Shown: positions 1-9,947, counted from the first letter of the stretch. The stretch: 16,737 bases of DNA from Streptosporangiaceae bacterium (GCA_030040815.1 JASHSZ010000683.1:1-16737), one strand, 5' to 3'. Notes: generated by a model from the sequence alone, not told the origin. Translations and numbers: made by a program.

Positions 1-2174
1 GTAGCCAGCTGATCGACCAGGTACAGGCCGCGACCACCCTCGTCGCTTTCCCCCGCGCTCCTGATCCTCGGCAGCCGCAGGTCGGAGTCCAGCACCTCGA
101 CCCAGATGGCTTCCTGACCGCGCCGCAGCCGGAGGGTGAAGTCCTTGCCCGGCGGGGCACCGAACGCCTCCTCGTACGGCGACAGCTCCCAGTCACCCAG
201 GATCCCGAGGGGGCCAGGCCCGGCGCCTTCCAGTACGAACTCATGCCGCGGGGTCGGCGTGGGCGCCGCGTGCAGCACCACGTTGGTGACGACCTCGGAA
301 ACCAGCAGGCACGCGAGCTCCGTCTGCTCGGCATCCATTCCCCAGCCGAGGAACGTCTCGTGTGCCAGCCGCCGGGCCTCGGACACCCGGACTGGCTCGG
401 CTGGAAACTGGCCCTCCCAGGACGCCAGGTCTACCTCCGACGTCCGGACCACGACCACCGCCATGTCGTCGTCGATCTCGCCGGGAACGGCGTGCTCGGC
501 GGCCTCAGCGACCTGCTGCACCGTCCCGGCGACGGCGTCCCGCACGGACTGCCGCAGCATGTCCTGAACCTCGGCATCGGCATAGAAGCCGGTGCCGTCA
601 GCGCGCTGCCGCCGGTCCACGAGCCCGTCGGTGTAGAACACGAGCGTCGAGCCCGGCGCGAGGTAGCGCATCTCCTCCCGGTAGGTGGGCAGGCCGGGCA
701 CGCCCTTGCCGCGCACGCCCAGCAGCACCCCCCGGTCGCTGATTTCCAGCTGGCTGACGTCGTGACCGCGCACGATGAGCGGTGGCACGTGCCCGGCGTT
801 GGAGAACGACAGCGTGCGCGACCACGCGTCGTACACCAGGTAGGTGCAGCTGACAGTCGGTGTATCGGGGCCCGCGAACCCATCTCCGTCGGCGACGGAC
901 AGATCGAGCGAGCGGACCCAGTCGTCCAGCTTGCGCAGGATCTCGGCGGGCGACTTGTCATCCTGGGCGAAGGCGCGCAGCGCCGCGCGAAGCTGGCCCA
1001 TGACGGCGGCCGCCCGGGCACCACGTCCCTCGACGTCACCGATGACGATGCCGACCCGGCCGGCCGACAGCGGGATGATGTCGTACCAGTCGCCGCCGAC
1101 CTGAGTCTGGATGCCCTGGCCGTGCGTCTCCAGCGGCTTGGCGGGCACGTACTTGTACGCAACCTCCAGCCCGTCTACGAACGGCGGGCTCTTGGGCAGC
1201 AAGCTCGTCTGGAACGCCAGCGCAGTGCGACGCTCTTCCTCGAACAGCAGCGAGTTGTCGATCGCGATGGCGATGCGGCTGGCGATGGCACTGAGGAAGT
1301 CGCGGTCGTCAGCCCCGTAGTGCCGCTCGTCCCGGTCGGTGAGCATGGACAGCGCGAGGCTCATGACCCCGAGCAGCTGGCCGCGCGCGATCAGCGGGGC
1401 CGCGATCATCGACGTCAGGCCCACACTCCGCCCGATCTGCACGCTCTCCGGGCTCGGGGCGACCGCCTCTGAGTAGCTGCCGTCCGTGATGTCGGCGACG
1501 ACCACCGTGTCCAGCTCAGACATCGCCCGCTCGCACCAGTGGCCCTTCGGGTACCTGATCGTCTCTCCGACCTGCGCCCAGGTACCCGGCTCGGGCATCC
1601 AGCCGCGTGCGTGCAGCTGCGCCCGCCGGATCAGCGTGTCTCCTTGCAGGAGGTCGATAAAGCAGTGGTCTGCGAACTGCGGCACCAGCGTCTCGGCGAC
1701 CTGGCGCAGGGTCACGTCAAGCTCCAACGAGCTGGACAACCGCTCGCCGATCCGCTCCAGCAGGCCGATCCGGTCGCTGGCGCGCTGGCCCCCGCGTCTC
1801 GTCGCCTCCCGCGCCATGATCACGATTCCGCTGATCTCACCCTCGCCATCTCGCAGCGGCGCGGCCTGAGCGCGAACGAACACCCGGCTGCCGTCCATCC
1901 GCTGGCTGGCGAAGGTGCCCTCCCACGGCCAGCCGCGCAGCACGTTCTCAGCCATGTGCTGCACGGTCCCCGCGTCGGACTGCTCGATTCCCAGCGTTAG
2001 CAGCGGACGCCCGGTCAGGTGCTCAGGGTCGTCGGGGAAGCCAAACAGCGACACGGCGAACTGGTTGGCGTACAGCAGGCCGCACTCCCGGTCCGTCACG
2101 ATCACGCCGACGGAGACGTGATCGAGGACGTCCCCAGCGGTCAGCTGCGTTCGTTCGGGTCCGTGCGCCGTCAT
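1..2174 (-). CDS. PAS-GAF-SpoIIE (PP2C-type) phosphatase with C-terminal HATPase domain, partial
   Basis: This is a cytoplasmic multi-domain serine/threonine phosphatase of the SpoIIE/RsbU type; such proteins dephosphorylate anti-anti-sigma factors in partner-switching cascades. It reads without a stop from ATG 2174 to the left edge, giving 724 residues, and the 3' end is missing. Order: PAS about 14-115; GAF about 130-318; an ALAFQTSLLP linker; PP2C about 340-573 with VGGDWYD (D362, D365), GDVEGRG (D380), YTDGLVD (D516) and a DDDM motif (D568-D570) as metal ligands; then an RsbW-like HATPase with an N-box (SEVVTNVVLHA, about 626-636) and a GGRGLYLVDQLA G2 box at the edge. Carrying phosphatase and kinase-like ATPase in one chain is common in actinobacteria. 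GGGTGAG lies about 7 nt before the start. It starts 21 nt after the ideR-like stop, so co-transcription is likely. The sensory ligand is unknown. Confidence 0.93.
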   Translation of the reverse strand, partial: MTAHGPERTQLTAGDVLDHVSVGVIVTDRECGLLYANQFAVSLFGFPDDPEHLTGRPLLTLGIEQSDAGTVQHMAENVLRGWPWEGTFASQRMDGSRVFVRAQAAPLRDGEGEISGIVIMAREATRRGGQRASDRIGLLERIGERLSSSLELDVTLRQVAETLVPQFADHCFIDLLQGDTLIRRAQLHARGWMPEPGTWAQVGETIRYPKGHWCERAMSELDTVVVADITDGSYSEAVAPSPESVQIGRSVGLTSMIAAPLIARGQLLGVMSLALSMLTDRDERHYGADDRDFLSAIASRIAIAIDNSLLFEEERRTALAFQTSLLPKSPPFVDGLEVAYKYVPAKPLETHGQGIQTQVGGDWYDIIPLSAGRVGIVIGDVEGRGARAAAVMGQLRAALRAFAQDDKSPAEILRKLDDWVRSLDLSVADGDGFAGPDTPTVSCTYLVYDAWSRTLSFSNAGHVPPLIVRGHDVSQLEISDRGVLLGVRGKGVPGLPTYREEMRYLAPGSTLVFYTDGLVDRRQRADGTGFYADAEVQDMLRQSVRDAVAGTVQQVAEAAEHAVPGEIDDDMAVVVVRTSEVDLASWEGQFPAEPVRVSEARRLAHETFLGWGMDAEQTELACLLVSEVVTNVVLHAAPTPTPRHEFVLEGAGPGPLGILGDWELSPYEEAFGAPPGKDFTLRLRRGQEAIWVEVLDSDLRLPRIRSAGESDEGGRGLYLVDQLA

Positions 2175-2195
2175 CGCTAGCTCACCCTGCTGCGG

Positions 2196-2915
2196 TCACA
2201 CCCGCGTGACAAAGACGTGCGCGGCAACCTCGACGGGCAACTCCGCGCCGTCACCGCCGACCCTGTCGCCACCTATCACCCGCACACCGCTGTCGCTGGC
2301 CGCAAGCGTTACCTCGCGTCCGGGTTGTATCCCGATGGTCTTGAGTCTAAGCATGAGCTCAGCGTCACTCTGGACCTGCTCGCTGATGCGGCTCACGACG
2401 ACCTGAGGGGCGCCGAGTATGGCGAAGTTCGTCATGGCGATATCCGCCTCGGCGCTCGCCACGTGAGCGCGCTTAGTCGCGTCGTCCGGAACACCGAGTT
2501 CAGACAGGCCCGGAATGACATTCCCGTGCGGGCACCGAACCGGATAATCGAGCAGCTCGACCAGGCGGCGCTCCACATTGTCGGAAATGACGTGCTCCCA
2601 TCGGCACGCCTCAATGTGGACCTCTTCCCAGGGCAGCCCGATGACGCTGACCAGCAGGCATTCAGCCAGCCGGTGCTTGCGCATCACGCGCGTGGCCTGG
2701 TCGCGGCCAGTCTGGGTCAGCGCGAGCACACGGGCGTCTTCGACGTGCAGCAGACCGTCGCGCTCCATCCTGGCAACCGTCTGGCTCACGGTTGGCCCGC
2801 TCTGCGAAAGCCGCTCGGCGATACGCGCCCGGAGCGGGACGATCCCTTCTTCCTCGAGCTCGAAGACCGTCCGAAGGTACATCTCAGTCGTATCGATAAG
2901 GCCGTGGGCCGTCAC
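2196..2915 (-). CDS. ideR: IdeR/DtxR-family iron-dependent transcriptional repressor
   Basis: This 239-residue protein is a metal-activated repressor; family members use Fe(II) as co-repressor to control iron uptake, storage and oxidative stress genes. The N-terminal winged helix (about 6-70, RARIAERLSQSGPTVSQTV) and dimerisation domain (71-140) match IdeR/DtxR. All DtxR ligands are present, the first seven at a uniform +2 offset: M12, C104, E107 and H108 (primary site), H81, E85 and H100 (ancillary site), plus E179 and Q182 from the C-terminal SH3-like domain. Cys at the primary site favours iron sensing over MntR-type manganese sensing. The start is GTG 2915 with GGAGG at 2925-2929, 9 nt upstream. 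Length is slightly above the usual 226-230 because of a C-terminal extension rich in Gly/Asp. It precedes the phosphatase gene on the same strand. Confidence 0.93.
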   Translation of the reverse strand: MTAHGLIDTTEMYLRTVFELEEEGIVPLRARIAERLSQSGPTVSQTVARMERDGLLHVEDARVLALTQTGRDQATRVMRKHRLAECLLVSVIGLPWEEVHIEACRWEHVISDNVERRLVELLDYPVRCPHGNVIPGLSELGVPDDATKRAHVASAEADIAMTNFAILGAPQVVVSRISEQVQSDAELMLRLKTIGIQPGREVTLAASDSGVRVIGGDRVGGDGAELPVEVAAHVFVTRV

Positions 2916-2941
2916 AAGCGATTACCTCCGGACTCGATGCT

Positions 2942-3628
2942 ATGCCGCAGCGCGGCCGGCTTGTACCGGCGACAACTGACCCGACCGACCAGCGGTCGGA
3001 AACAACCGAGCCGGCCGATCTCCGGCGGGCAGCCCAGTGGCACGCGTCGGCCGTGCTGGCCGAGCTAGCCGCCGCTACCGGACTCCGGCTGACCGGGGAG
3101 GGCGGCCCGCCGGAGGCCAGATCGGCGCCTGCTACGTCCGCTGGCCGGACGGTCGCTCTACCCTGCGGACCAACGGCCGCGGCTTCTGCCTGCACGACCC
3201 AATGGCCACCTGCGACCGCCGCACCGCCCGGCTGCTCGCCGAGATCGAGGCGCTGGTGTGGAGGTGCCGGAACGGCTGGCCGACGATGACCTCGTGCGCT
3301 TCGACTTCCACCCGAGAACGTGCTCGTCCACCAAGCCGGAACGGTGACCGGCGTGGTCGACTGGGACGGGCCGCCCGCGCCCACGGTGCGCCCGACCTCA
3401 TTTCCCTGCGCTTCGACCTGGCCCGCCGGGCTCCTGACCCGGGCCGCTGGGTCGGCGCGGCGCTGCGACAGTCGGCAACCCCGGCGGTCTGCTTGGCTGC
3501 TGGGCGCATTTGAGCCTGCGCATCGACTGGGCAATCTGCGAGTGGACCTCCATGAGGTGAGCGCCTCGCTCCGCGTCGCTGCCGAGGTGCGGGAGGAGAA
3601 CTACTCCGTTCCCCCCAACCAGGGATAA
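2942..3628 (+). pseudogene. Decayed aminoglycoside-phosphotransferase-family (APH) gene
   Basis: No single frame encodes a protein, but pieces in changing frames line up as one phosphotransferase. In order: a helical start ending in ATGLRLTGE (to ~3095); GGQIGACYVRWPDGRSTL, the nucleotide-binding strand (from ~3111); VPERLADDDLVRFDFHP, the catalytic-loop region (from ~3258); ENVLVHQAGTVTGVVDWDG, the metal-binding D (from 3314); AARAHGAPDLISLRFDLARR (from 3370); HLSLRIDWAI (from 3507); and SASLRVAAEVRE (to TAA 3626-3628). Six frame changes are needed. The stretch between AEIEALV (~3257) and VEVPERL is much shorter than in intact relatives, which suggests an internal deletion. The family phosphorylates small hydroxylated substrates; the original substrate cannot be told. 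The 5' boundary is uncertain because the ATG at 2942 lies in the ideR promoter area. Confidence 0.8.
2981..2999. repeat. Perfect 7-bp inverted repeat upstream of ideR
   Basis: CCGACCG, a 5-bp spacer, then CGGTCGG, about 65 bp before the ideR start on the minus strand. It could be an operator or a hairpin. It does not look like the AT-rich IdeR/DtxR iron box, so it is not an obvious autoregulatory site. The function is not shown by sequence alone. Confidence 0.35.
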
Positions 3629-3629
3629 C

Positions 3630-4346
3630 TCACGGGGCGAGCCGGACGACCTCCCAGCCCGCTCCCGTCCTGGTGTAACGGAACCGGTCATGCAGGCGGC
3701 TAGGCCTGCCCTGCCAGAACTCCATCTGCTCGGGCCAGAGCCGGTAGCCGCCCCAGAACTCCGGCATCGGGACCGCCGTCCCCTCGGGCCACCGCCGCTC
3801 CAGCTCGGCGTACCGGTCCTCCAGCTCGGCGCGGGAGGTCAGCATCGTCGACTGCCGGCTGGCCCAGGCGCCGAGCTGCGAGCCCCGCGGCCGACTATGA
3901 AAGTACGGCTCGCTGTCCGCGGTCGACAGCGGCGCCACCCGACCCTCGACGATCACCTGCCGCTGCAGCGCGTACCACGGGAAGACGAGGCAGGCTTGCG
4001 GGACTTCGGCCAGGTCGCTGGCCTTGCGGGAGGTCCGGTTGGTGTAGAAGGTAAAGCCATCCGGGCCGGAGTCCTTCAGGAGCACCATCCGCGCGCGGGG
4101 CCGCTGATCCGCCGACACGGTGGCCAGCACCATCGCAGTCGGCTCTGGCAGTCCGGCCCGCAGGACGTCGCCCATCCACTGGTCGAACAGGTTCATCGGC
4201 GCGGCCGGCAGCATCTGTTCGTCCAGCGTCCCTGGCAGGCCGAGCCCGGCAGCTGGCTCCGTGGCTGCGGGGGGCGCGGGGGGTCGTACCCCCGGGCCAG
4301 TAGCAGTGCCGGCTCCCTCGGTGGCCGTCTTTCGCGAAGGCTCCAC
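3630..4346 (-). CDS. pdxH: Pyridoxamine/pyridoxine 5'-phosphate oxidase
   Basis: PdxH oxidises PNP or PMP to pyridoxal 5'-phosphate with FMN and oxygen, the last step of de novo and salvage vitamin B6 synthesis; it is a cytoplasmic homodimer. Diagnostic segments are RARMVLLK and FYTNRTSRK (FMN phosphate contacts), [22 protein letters not shown], and the C-terminal family signature [13 protein letters not shown], ending in ERLAP-like VVRLAP. The frame stays open to 4571, but that would overlap the divergent citA start, and the extra residues are low-complexity. I chose GTG 4346 (238 residues, normal for the family) with AGAGG about 10 nt upstream; the exact start is uncertain. The TGA is 1 nt from the end of the pseudogene on the other strand. 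The nearby PLP-dependent SerC is a plausible metabolic link. Confidence 0.92.
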   Translation of the reverse strand: MEPSRKTATEGAGTATGPGVRPPAPPAATEPAAGLGLPGTLDEQMLPAAPMNLFDQWMGDVLRAGLPEPTAMVLATVSADQRPRARMVLLKDSGPDGFTFYTNRTSRKASDLAEVPQACLVFPWYALQRQVIVEGRVAPLSTADSEPYFHSRPRGSQLGAWASRQSTMLTSRAELEDRYAELERRWPEGTAVPMPEFWGGYRLWPEQMEFWQGRPSRLHDRFRYTRTGAGWEVVRLAP

Positions 4347-4368
4347 GGGTAGCGATCCTCTCGCATCG

Positions 4369-4382
4369 GGCGGCCGGCCGCC
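4369..4382. repeat. 14-bp perfect palindrome in the pdxH-citA divergent region
   Basis: GGCGGCCGGCCGCC reads the same on both strands. It lies just upstream of the chosen pdxH start in the 193-nt divergent intergenic region. In DNA this GC-rich it may be chance. I see no convincing -35/-10 pair in the region for either gene. Confidence 0.3.
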
Positions 4383-4539
4383 ATGCCCCTGCCACTGACC
4401 GGCCGCATTACCAATCCGCCGGACACGGAGGTTGAATAGGGGCGCAGGCACCTCACGGCGCTGGCCCGGCCGCCCGACACGCGGCCTGACCCTCGGGCTA
4501 ACCGTTGGCCTGCCCCCGACAGAAGACGGAGGATGACGA

Positions 4540-7332
<2,793 letters not shown>

Positions 7333-7410
7333 GTCGCCATTGTTATCAGCATGCTCGCCCTGCCGTGAGGCCGAGGCAGACGTCTTTGACGGTGACCGGG
7401 GAGCACATCC

Positions 7411-7440
7411 TTACACTTCCGTCATCGCATAACGGTGTAA
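7411..7440. repeat. TTACAC / GTGTAA inverted repeat between thpR and the MFS gene
   Basis: A 6-bp inverted repeat with an 18-bp spacer lies about 80-108 bp before the thpR start, in a locally AT-richer part of a 159-nt intergenic region. It could be an operator for thpR. The repeat is short and the assignment is weak. Confidence 0.25.
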
Positions 7441-7467
7441 TCCGGGCGGGAAAATGGCTGAAAGCGT

Positions 7468-7489
7468 CAGGGTGTCGCGACCGGCCCTG
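7468..7489 (-). terminator. Possible weak terminator after the MFS gene
   Basis: CAGGG and CCCTG can form a 5-bp stem with a 12-nt loop directly after the MFS stop codon on the minus strand, followed by a T-rich stretch further on (CAGCCATTTTCC). The stem is short, so this is only a candidate. Confidence 0.25.
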
Positions 7490-7491
7490 GT

Positions 7492-8856
7492 TCAGCCGGT
7501 GATACGGGCAAGCTCCGCGGGGCGCAGGTAGGACCGGAGGGGAACACCGCGACGCCGCGCCAGCAGCGCCGCGACAACCACTGCTGCCAGCGCCGAGATC
7601 ACACCGCCGGCGATCATGCTTGCCCGCGCTCCATAGGCAGCCGCGAGCCAGCCCGCGAGCGGTGATCCGAGCGGCGTGCCGCCCAGGAACACCAGCATGT
7701 ACAGGCCCATGACCCGGCCTCGCATGTCAGGCGCGGTGCCGAGCTGGGTGCTCGAGTTGGCCGCCGTGGTGAAGGTGAGCACCGCCAGGCCAGTAGGCAC
7801 GAGCGCGGCGAGGAATGTCAGGTAGTCGGGCGCAAGACCGGTGAGGATCTCGAAGACGCCGAACGCCAGCGACGTGGCCAGCAGCAGCCGCAGCGTCGGC
7901 CGGCTGCGGCGGGCAGCCAGCAGGGCGCCGCCAAGCGCGCCCGCCGCGAATACCGCGGATGCGAGCCCGAACGCGCTGGCGCCGGTGTGGAACACCGTCC
8001 GCGACATGAGCGCGTTCGTTACCTGAAAGTTCATCCCGAAGGTCGATACGAAGAAGATCAGGATTAGCGGCATCCACAGCGCTGGCCGGGCTCGCACGTA
8101 CGACAGCGCCGCACGCAGCTGGCCTGCGCCGCGCTGCGCTCGGTGCGCGGGATGCAGCTCCGCCGGGCGCATCAGCTTGAGCCCGATGAGCACCGCGCCG
8201 TAGGACGCCGCATTCACCAGAAACGCGGCCGGGGTCCCGAGGACACCGATCACGACGCCCGCGACCGCCGGGCCGACGATCCTGGCCAGGTTGAACACGG
8301 CGCTGTTGAGAGCTATGGCGTTGGCCATGCCGTCCTTGCCGACCATCTCAACTGCAAATGCCTGCCTGGTCGGGTTATCGACGACGGTGACCAGCCCGAG
8401 GGCGAAGGCCAGCAGGTAAACCTGCCAGATCCGCACCGACCCGGTGAGCGCGAGCAGGCCGAGTATCAGCGCGAGCAAGCCCATGAGCGACTGCGTGGCC
8501 ATGAGAATCCGGCGCTTCGGGTAGCGGTCGGCGATCACGCCGCCCCACAGGGAGAACAACAGCATCGGCAGGAACTGCAGGCCGGTGGTAATGCCGAGCG
8601 CCGTACCGCTGTTGTGGGTCAGTTCCAGCACCAGCCAGTCCTGCGCGACGCGCTGCATCCAGCTGCCGGTGTTGGATACGACCTGCCCGGTCGCGAAGAG
8701 CCGGTAGTTCCTGGTCTGCAGCGAGCCGAAGGTCCGACCGCCCCAGCTGCGAGGTCGTCGGCTCAGGACTGGCTGAGCTTCTCCAGTATCGGCGCCGCTG
8801 CCCGCAAGGTTGCCCGCTCCTCCGGCGTCAGCTCGCGCAGGCGCCTGGCTAGCCAT
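7492..8856 (-). CDS. DHA3-type MFS exporter
   Basis: This is an inner-membrane major facilitator of the MFS_3/EntS-like group, likely a proton-driven drug or metabolite exporter. The chain opens with FGSLQTRNYRLFATGQVVSN, then SWMQRVAQDWLVLEL in TM1, and the motif A loop GGVIADRYPKRRIL between TM2 and TM3; about 12 hydrophobic segments follow, with PDMRGRVMGLYMLVFLGGTPLGSP repeating the pattern in the second half and a basic cytoplasmic tail. The frame is open to 9234, but that stretch is the marR gene read in another frame, so I discard it. ATG 8856 (454 residues) overlaps marR by 94 bp and has a poorly spaced GGGAGG; no ATG, GTG or TTG lies between it and TM1, so the start remains uncertain. 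It is translationally coupled to marR. The substrate is unknown. Confidence 0.85.
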   Translation of the reverse strand: MASQAPARADAGGAGNLAGSGADTGEAQPVLSRRPRSWGGRTFGSLQTRNYRLFATGQVVSNTGSWMQRVAQDWLVLELTHNSGTALGITTGLQFLPMLLFSLWGGVIADRYPKRRILMATQSLMGLLALILGLLALTGSVRIWQVYLLAFALGLVTVVDNPTRQAFAVEMVGKDGMANAIALNSAVFNLARIVGPAVAGVVIGVLGTPAAFLVNAASYGAVLIGLKLMRPAELHPAHRAQRGAGQLRAALSYVRARPALWMPLILIFFVSTFGMNFQVTNALMSRTVFHTGASAFGLASAVFAAGALGGALLAARRSRPTLRLLLATSLAFGVFEILTGLAPDYLTFLAALVPTGLAVLTFTTAANSSTQLGTAPDMRGRVMGLYMLVFLGGTPLGSPLAGWLAAAYGARASMIAGGVISALAAVVVAALLARRRGVPLRSYLRPAELARITG

Positions 8857-9215
8857 GCCTCCCGCAGCTTCCGCGACTGCTGGACGACTGCCCGGCCGCC
8901 TTCGGTAACGGTCAGCACGACCTGTCGTCGGTCCGTGGTGTGCGGAGCGCGCATCACCAGTCCGCGTTCCTCCAGGACCGCGACCACCCTGGTCATGGAC
9001 GGCGGCTGCACCTTCTCGTGCTCGGCCAGCTCGCCGGGTGTCATCTGCCCGTGCCGCTCGAGCGCAGCCAGCGCGGCTAGCTGGGTATCGGACAGGTCCG
9101 GTTCCAGGCCCTTGGTGTACCGCTCCGCTCGGAGCCGGCGCGCGAGCCGACTCACCGAGATCCGCAGCGCGCTGGCGAGGCCCGCGTCGGACCTGGTCTG
9201 CTGTGGCATTGACAT
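8763..9215 (-). CDS. MarR-family transcriptional regulator
   Basis: A 150-residue dimeric winged-helix regulator, probably a repressor of its own operon with the MFS exporter downstream. Visible parts: an N-terminal helix; LSDTQLAALAALERHGQMTPGELAEHEKVQPPSMTRVV as the helix-turn-helix region (about 42-79); the wing LVMRAPHTTDRRQVVLTVTEGG with the conserved D-R-R; and a long C-terminal dimerisation helix. ATG 9215 has AGGG 8 nt upstream; the second ATG at 9209 is less well placed. From memory, M. tuberculosis Rv0880 is the positional counterpart in the same conserved block. Its ligand is not known. A TTAGC-TTT-GCTAA palindrome sits 19 bp upstream of the start. Confidence 0.92.
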   Translation of the reverse strand: MSMPQQTRSDAGLASALRISVSRLARRLRAERYTKGLEPDLSDTQLAALAALERHGQMTPGELAEHEKVQPPSMTRVVAVLEERGLVMRAPHTTDRRQVVLTVTEGGRAVVQQSRKLREAWLARRLRELTPEERATLRAAAPILEKLSQS

Positions 9216-9233
9216 CTTTATTACCCTGACTCA

Positions 9234-9246
9234 TTAGCTTTGCTAA
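9234..9246. promoter_or_regulatory. Candidate MarR operator (TTAGC-TTT-GCTAA)
   Basis: A perfect 5-bp inverted repeat with a 3-bp centre, AT-rich, 19 bp before the marR start. The size, composition and position fit a MarR-family autoregulatory site that would cover the start of the transcript or the -10 region. No binding data can be seen in sequence. Confidence 0.5.
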
Positions 9247-9297
9247 CTACGAGCGGCGTAGGGCTATTCCGCCGCAGGTAGCTGCGTTGCGAGCTGA

Positions 9298-9309
9298 GAC
9301 CGTACGGTC
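9298..9309. repeat. 12-bp perfect palindrome GACCGTACGGTC
   Basis: The sequence is identical on both strands. Cores like this occur in operators of dimeric regulators, including some TetR proteins, but no such regulator lies in the window. It is about 83 bp upstream of the marR start on one side and about 278 bp from the small gene on the other. Confidence 0.35.
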
Positions 9310-9322
9310 GCCACTGCCCGCC

Positions 9323-9340
9323 GATCCGGCCAACCGGATC
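9323..9340. repeat. Perfect 7-bp stem hairpin (GATCCGG-CCAA-CCGGATC)
   Basis: A 7-bp stem with a 4-nt loop and no T-run on either side, so it is not a standard intrinsic terminator. It may separate the divergent transcripts or act as a regulatory structure. Role unknown. Confidence 0.35.
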
Positions 9341-9486
9341 TGGTCGTCGCAGGCAGCAATCGTCGCATGACGACGAGCGCCGCGCAGGCACGACGTGCGC
9401 TGTCGGCAGACTCGGCCTTCTGAAACAACTGTGCACGAGACTAGGAAAAGGCTTCTGAACTGGTCATCGTCGCGTTAAGCTACTTT

Positions 9487-9518
9487 ATTGTAACCGTGCG
9501 TGATTGTAAGGTTACGAT
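9487..9518 (+). promoter_or_regulatory. Candidate promoter/operator of the small exported protein
   Basis: Two copies of ATTGTAA (9487-9493, 9503-9509) lie 16 bp apart, and GTAACC (9490-9495) pairs with GGTTAC (9510-9515). TACGAT at 9513-9518 fits a TAnnnT -10 box with TTGTAA at 9488-9493 as a loose -35 (19-bp gap). The start codon is about 70 nt downstream. The layered repeats suggest a regulator site overlapping a promoter; this is inference. Confidence 0.35.
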
Positions 9519-9586
9519 GTGCGGCGCGCGGCAGGGCGCAGTCCGGGGCTCGCCCGCCGACGAGCCGTGGTCTGGGGGTAGCGCGC

Positions 9587-9895
9587 ATGCAGACTCGACG
9601 ATGGCAGGCGACATTCGGAGCGATCGGGGCTGGAGCGCTGTTAGCCGCCCCCGCCATGGCCAGCGCGCCAGCAGCTCGCGCCGCACCCGCTCACCCGGGA
9701 GCGGCTGCAGCAGCACCGCCAAAGGCCCTCGTGGCCACGGGCCGGGCCACCGGCAATCCGGGACGTCAGCAGTCACTCCCTGGCGCGGGTTTTGACGGAA
9801 TGGCGGTAGCTGCCATCGGCACCGGGCTGACCGGCGCAGGCTGGCTTCTCATGATCGTCGCTAGTCGCCAGCGGCGCCGCGGATCCCGGCAATGA
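9587..9895 (+). CDS. Small exported protein with a sortase-like C-terminal signal (LPGAG)
   Basis: I do not recognise a family. The 102-residue product has a signal-peptide-like start (MQTRR, a hydrophobic core about 8-23, and an AMA-SA cleavage-like site near 23-27), an Ala/Pro-rich middle, then LPGAG at 64-68, a hydrophobic span 69-92 and a basic tail (RQRRRGSRQ). That LPxxG-hydrophobic-Arg layout is the plan of a cell-wall sorting signal, although the canonical Thr is replaced by Ala. It may instead simply be a membrane-anchored peptide. ATG 9587 has GGGGG 8 nt upstream; the longer frame from 9500 lacks this and would hide the signal peptide. It lies 52 nt before the DUF2530 gene on the same strand, so the two may share a transcript. 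Confidence 0.65.
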   Translation: MQTRRWQATFGAIGAGALLAAPAMASAPAARAAPAHPGAAAAAPPKALVATGRATGNPGRQQSLPGAGFDGMAVAAIGTGLTGAGWLLMIVASRQRRRGSRQ

Positions 9896-9947
9896 AACTG
9901 GTCTTGTCCTTCTGGGAGCCCACGGTTCCCCCCGGTAGCCTGGGCGG

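Larger units (their letters stand above)
9247..9586. other. Gene-free region between marR and the small exported protein
   Basis: About 370 nt without a convincing gene. It holds the marR operator candidate at its left end, a 12-bp palindrome (9298-9309), a GATCCGG/CCGGATC hairpin (9323-9340), two TTCTGAA copies 35 bp apart (9418-9424 and 9453-9459), and an AT-rich promoter-like area at 9481-9518. The short open frames here lack homology-like features and ribosome sites. Confidence 0.6.

Noticed and set aside
431..1162. 243-codon minus-strand frame
   Set aside because: It is a shifted frame over the PP2C domain; the real frame gives the VGGDWYD and GDVEGRG motifs.
243..1472. 409-codon open frame on the plus strand
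   Set aside because: It is antisense to the phosphatase gene, whose PAS, GAF, PP2C and HATPase motifs are all on the minus strand in one frame. High GC makes such shadow frames common.
2217..3068. 283-codon plus-strand frame
   Set aside because: It is antisense to the IdeR-like gene and has no recognisable features.
8857..9234. N-terminal extension of the MFS frame to 9234
   Set aside because: These residues are the marR gene read out of frame: low-complexity Arg/Ala/Gly sequence.
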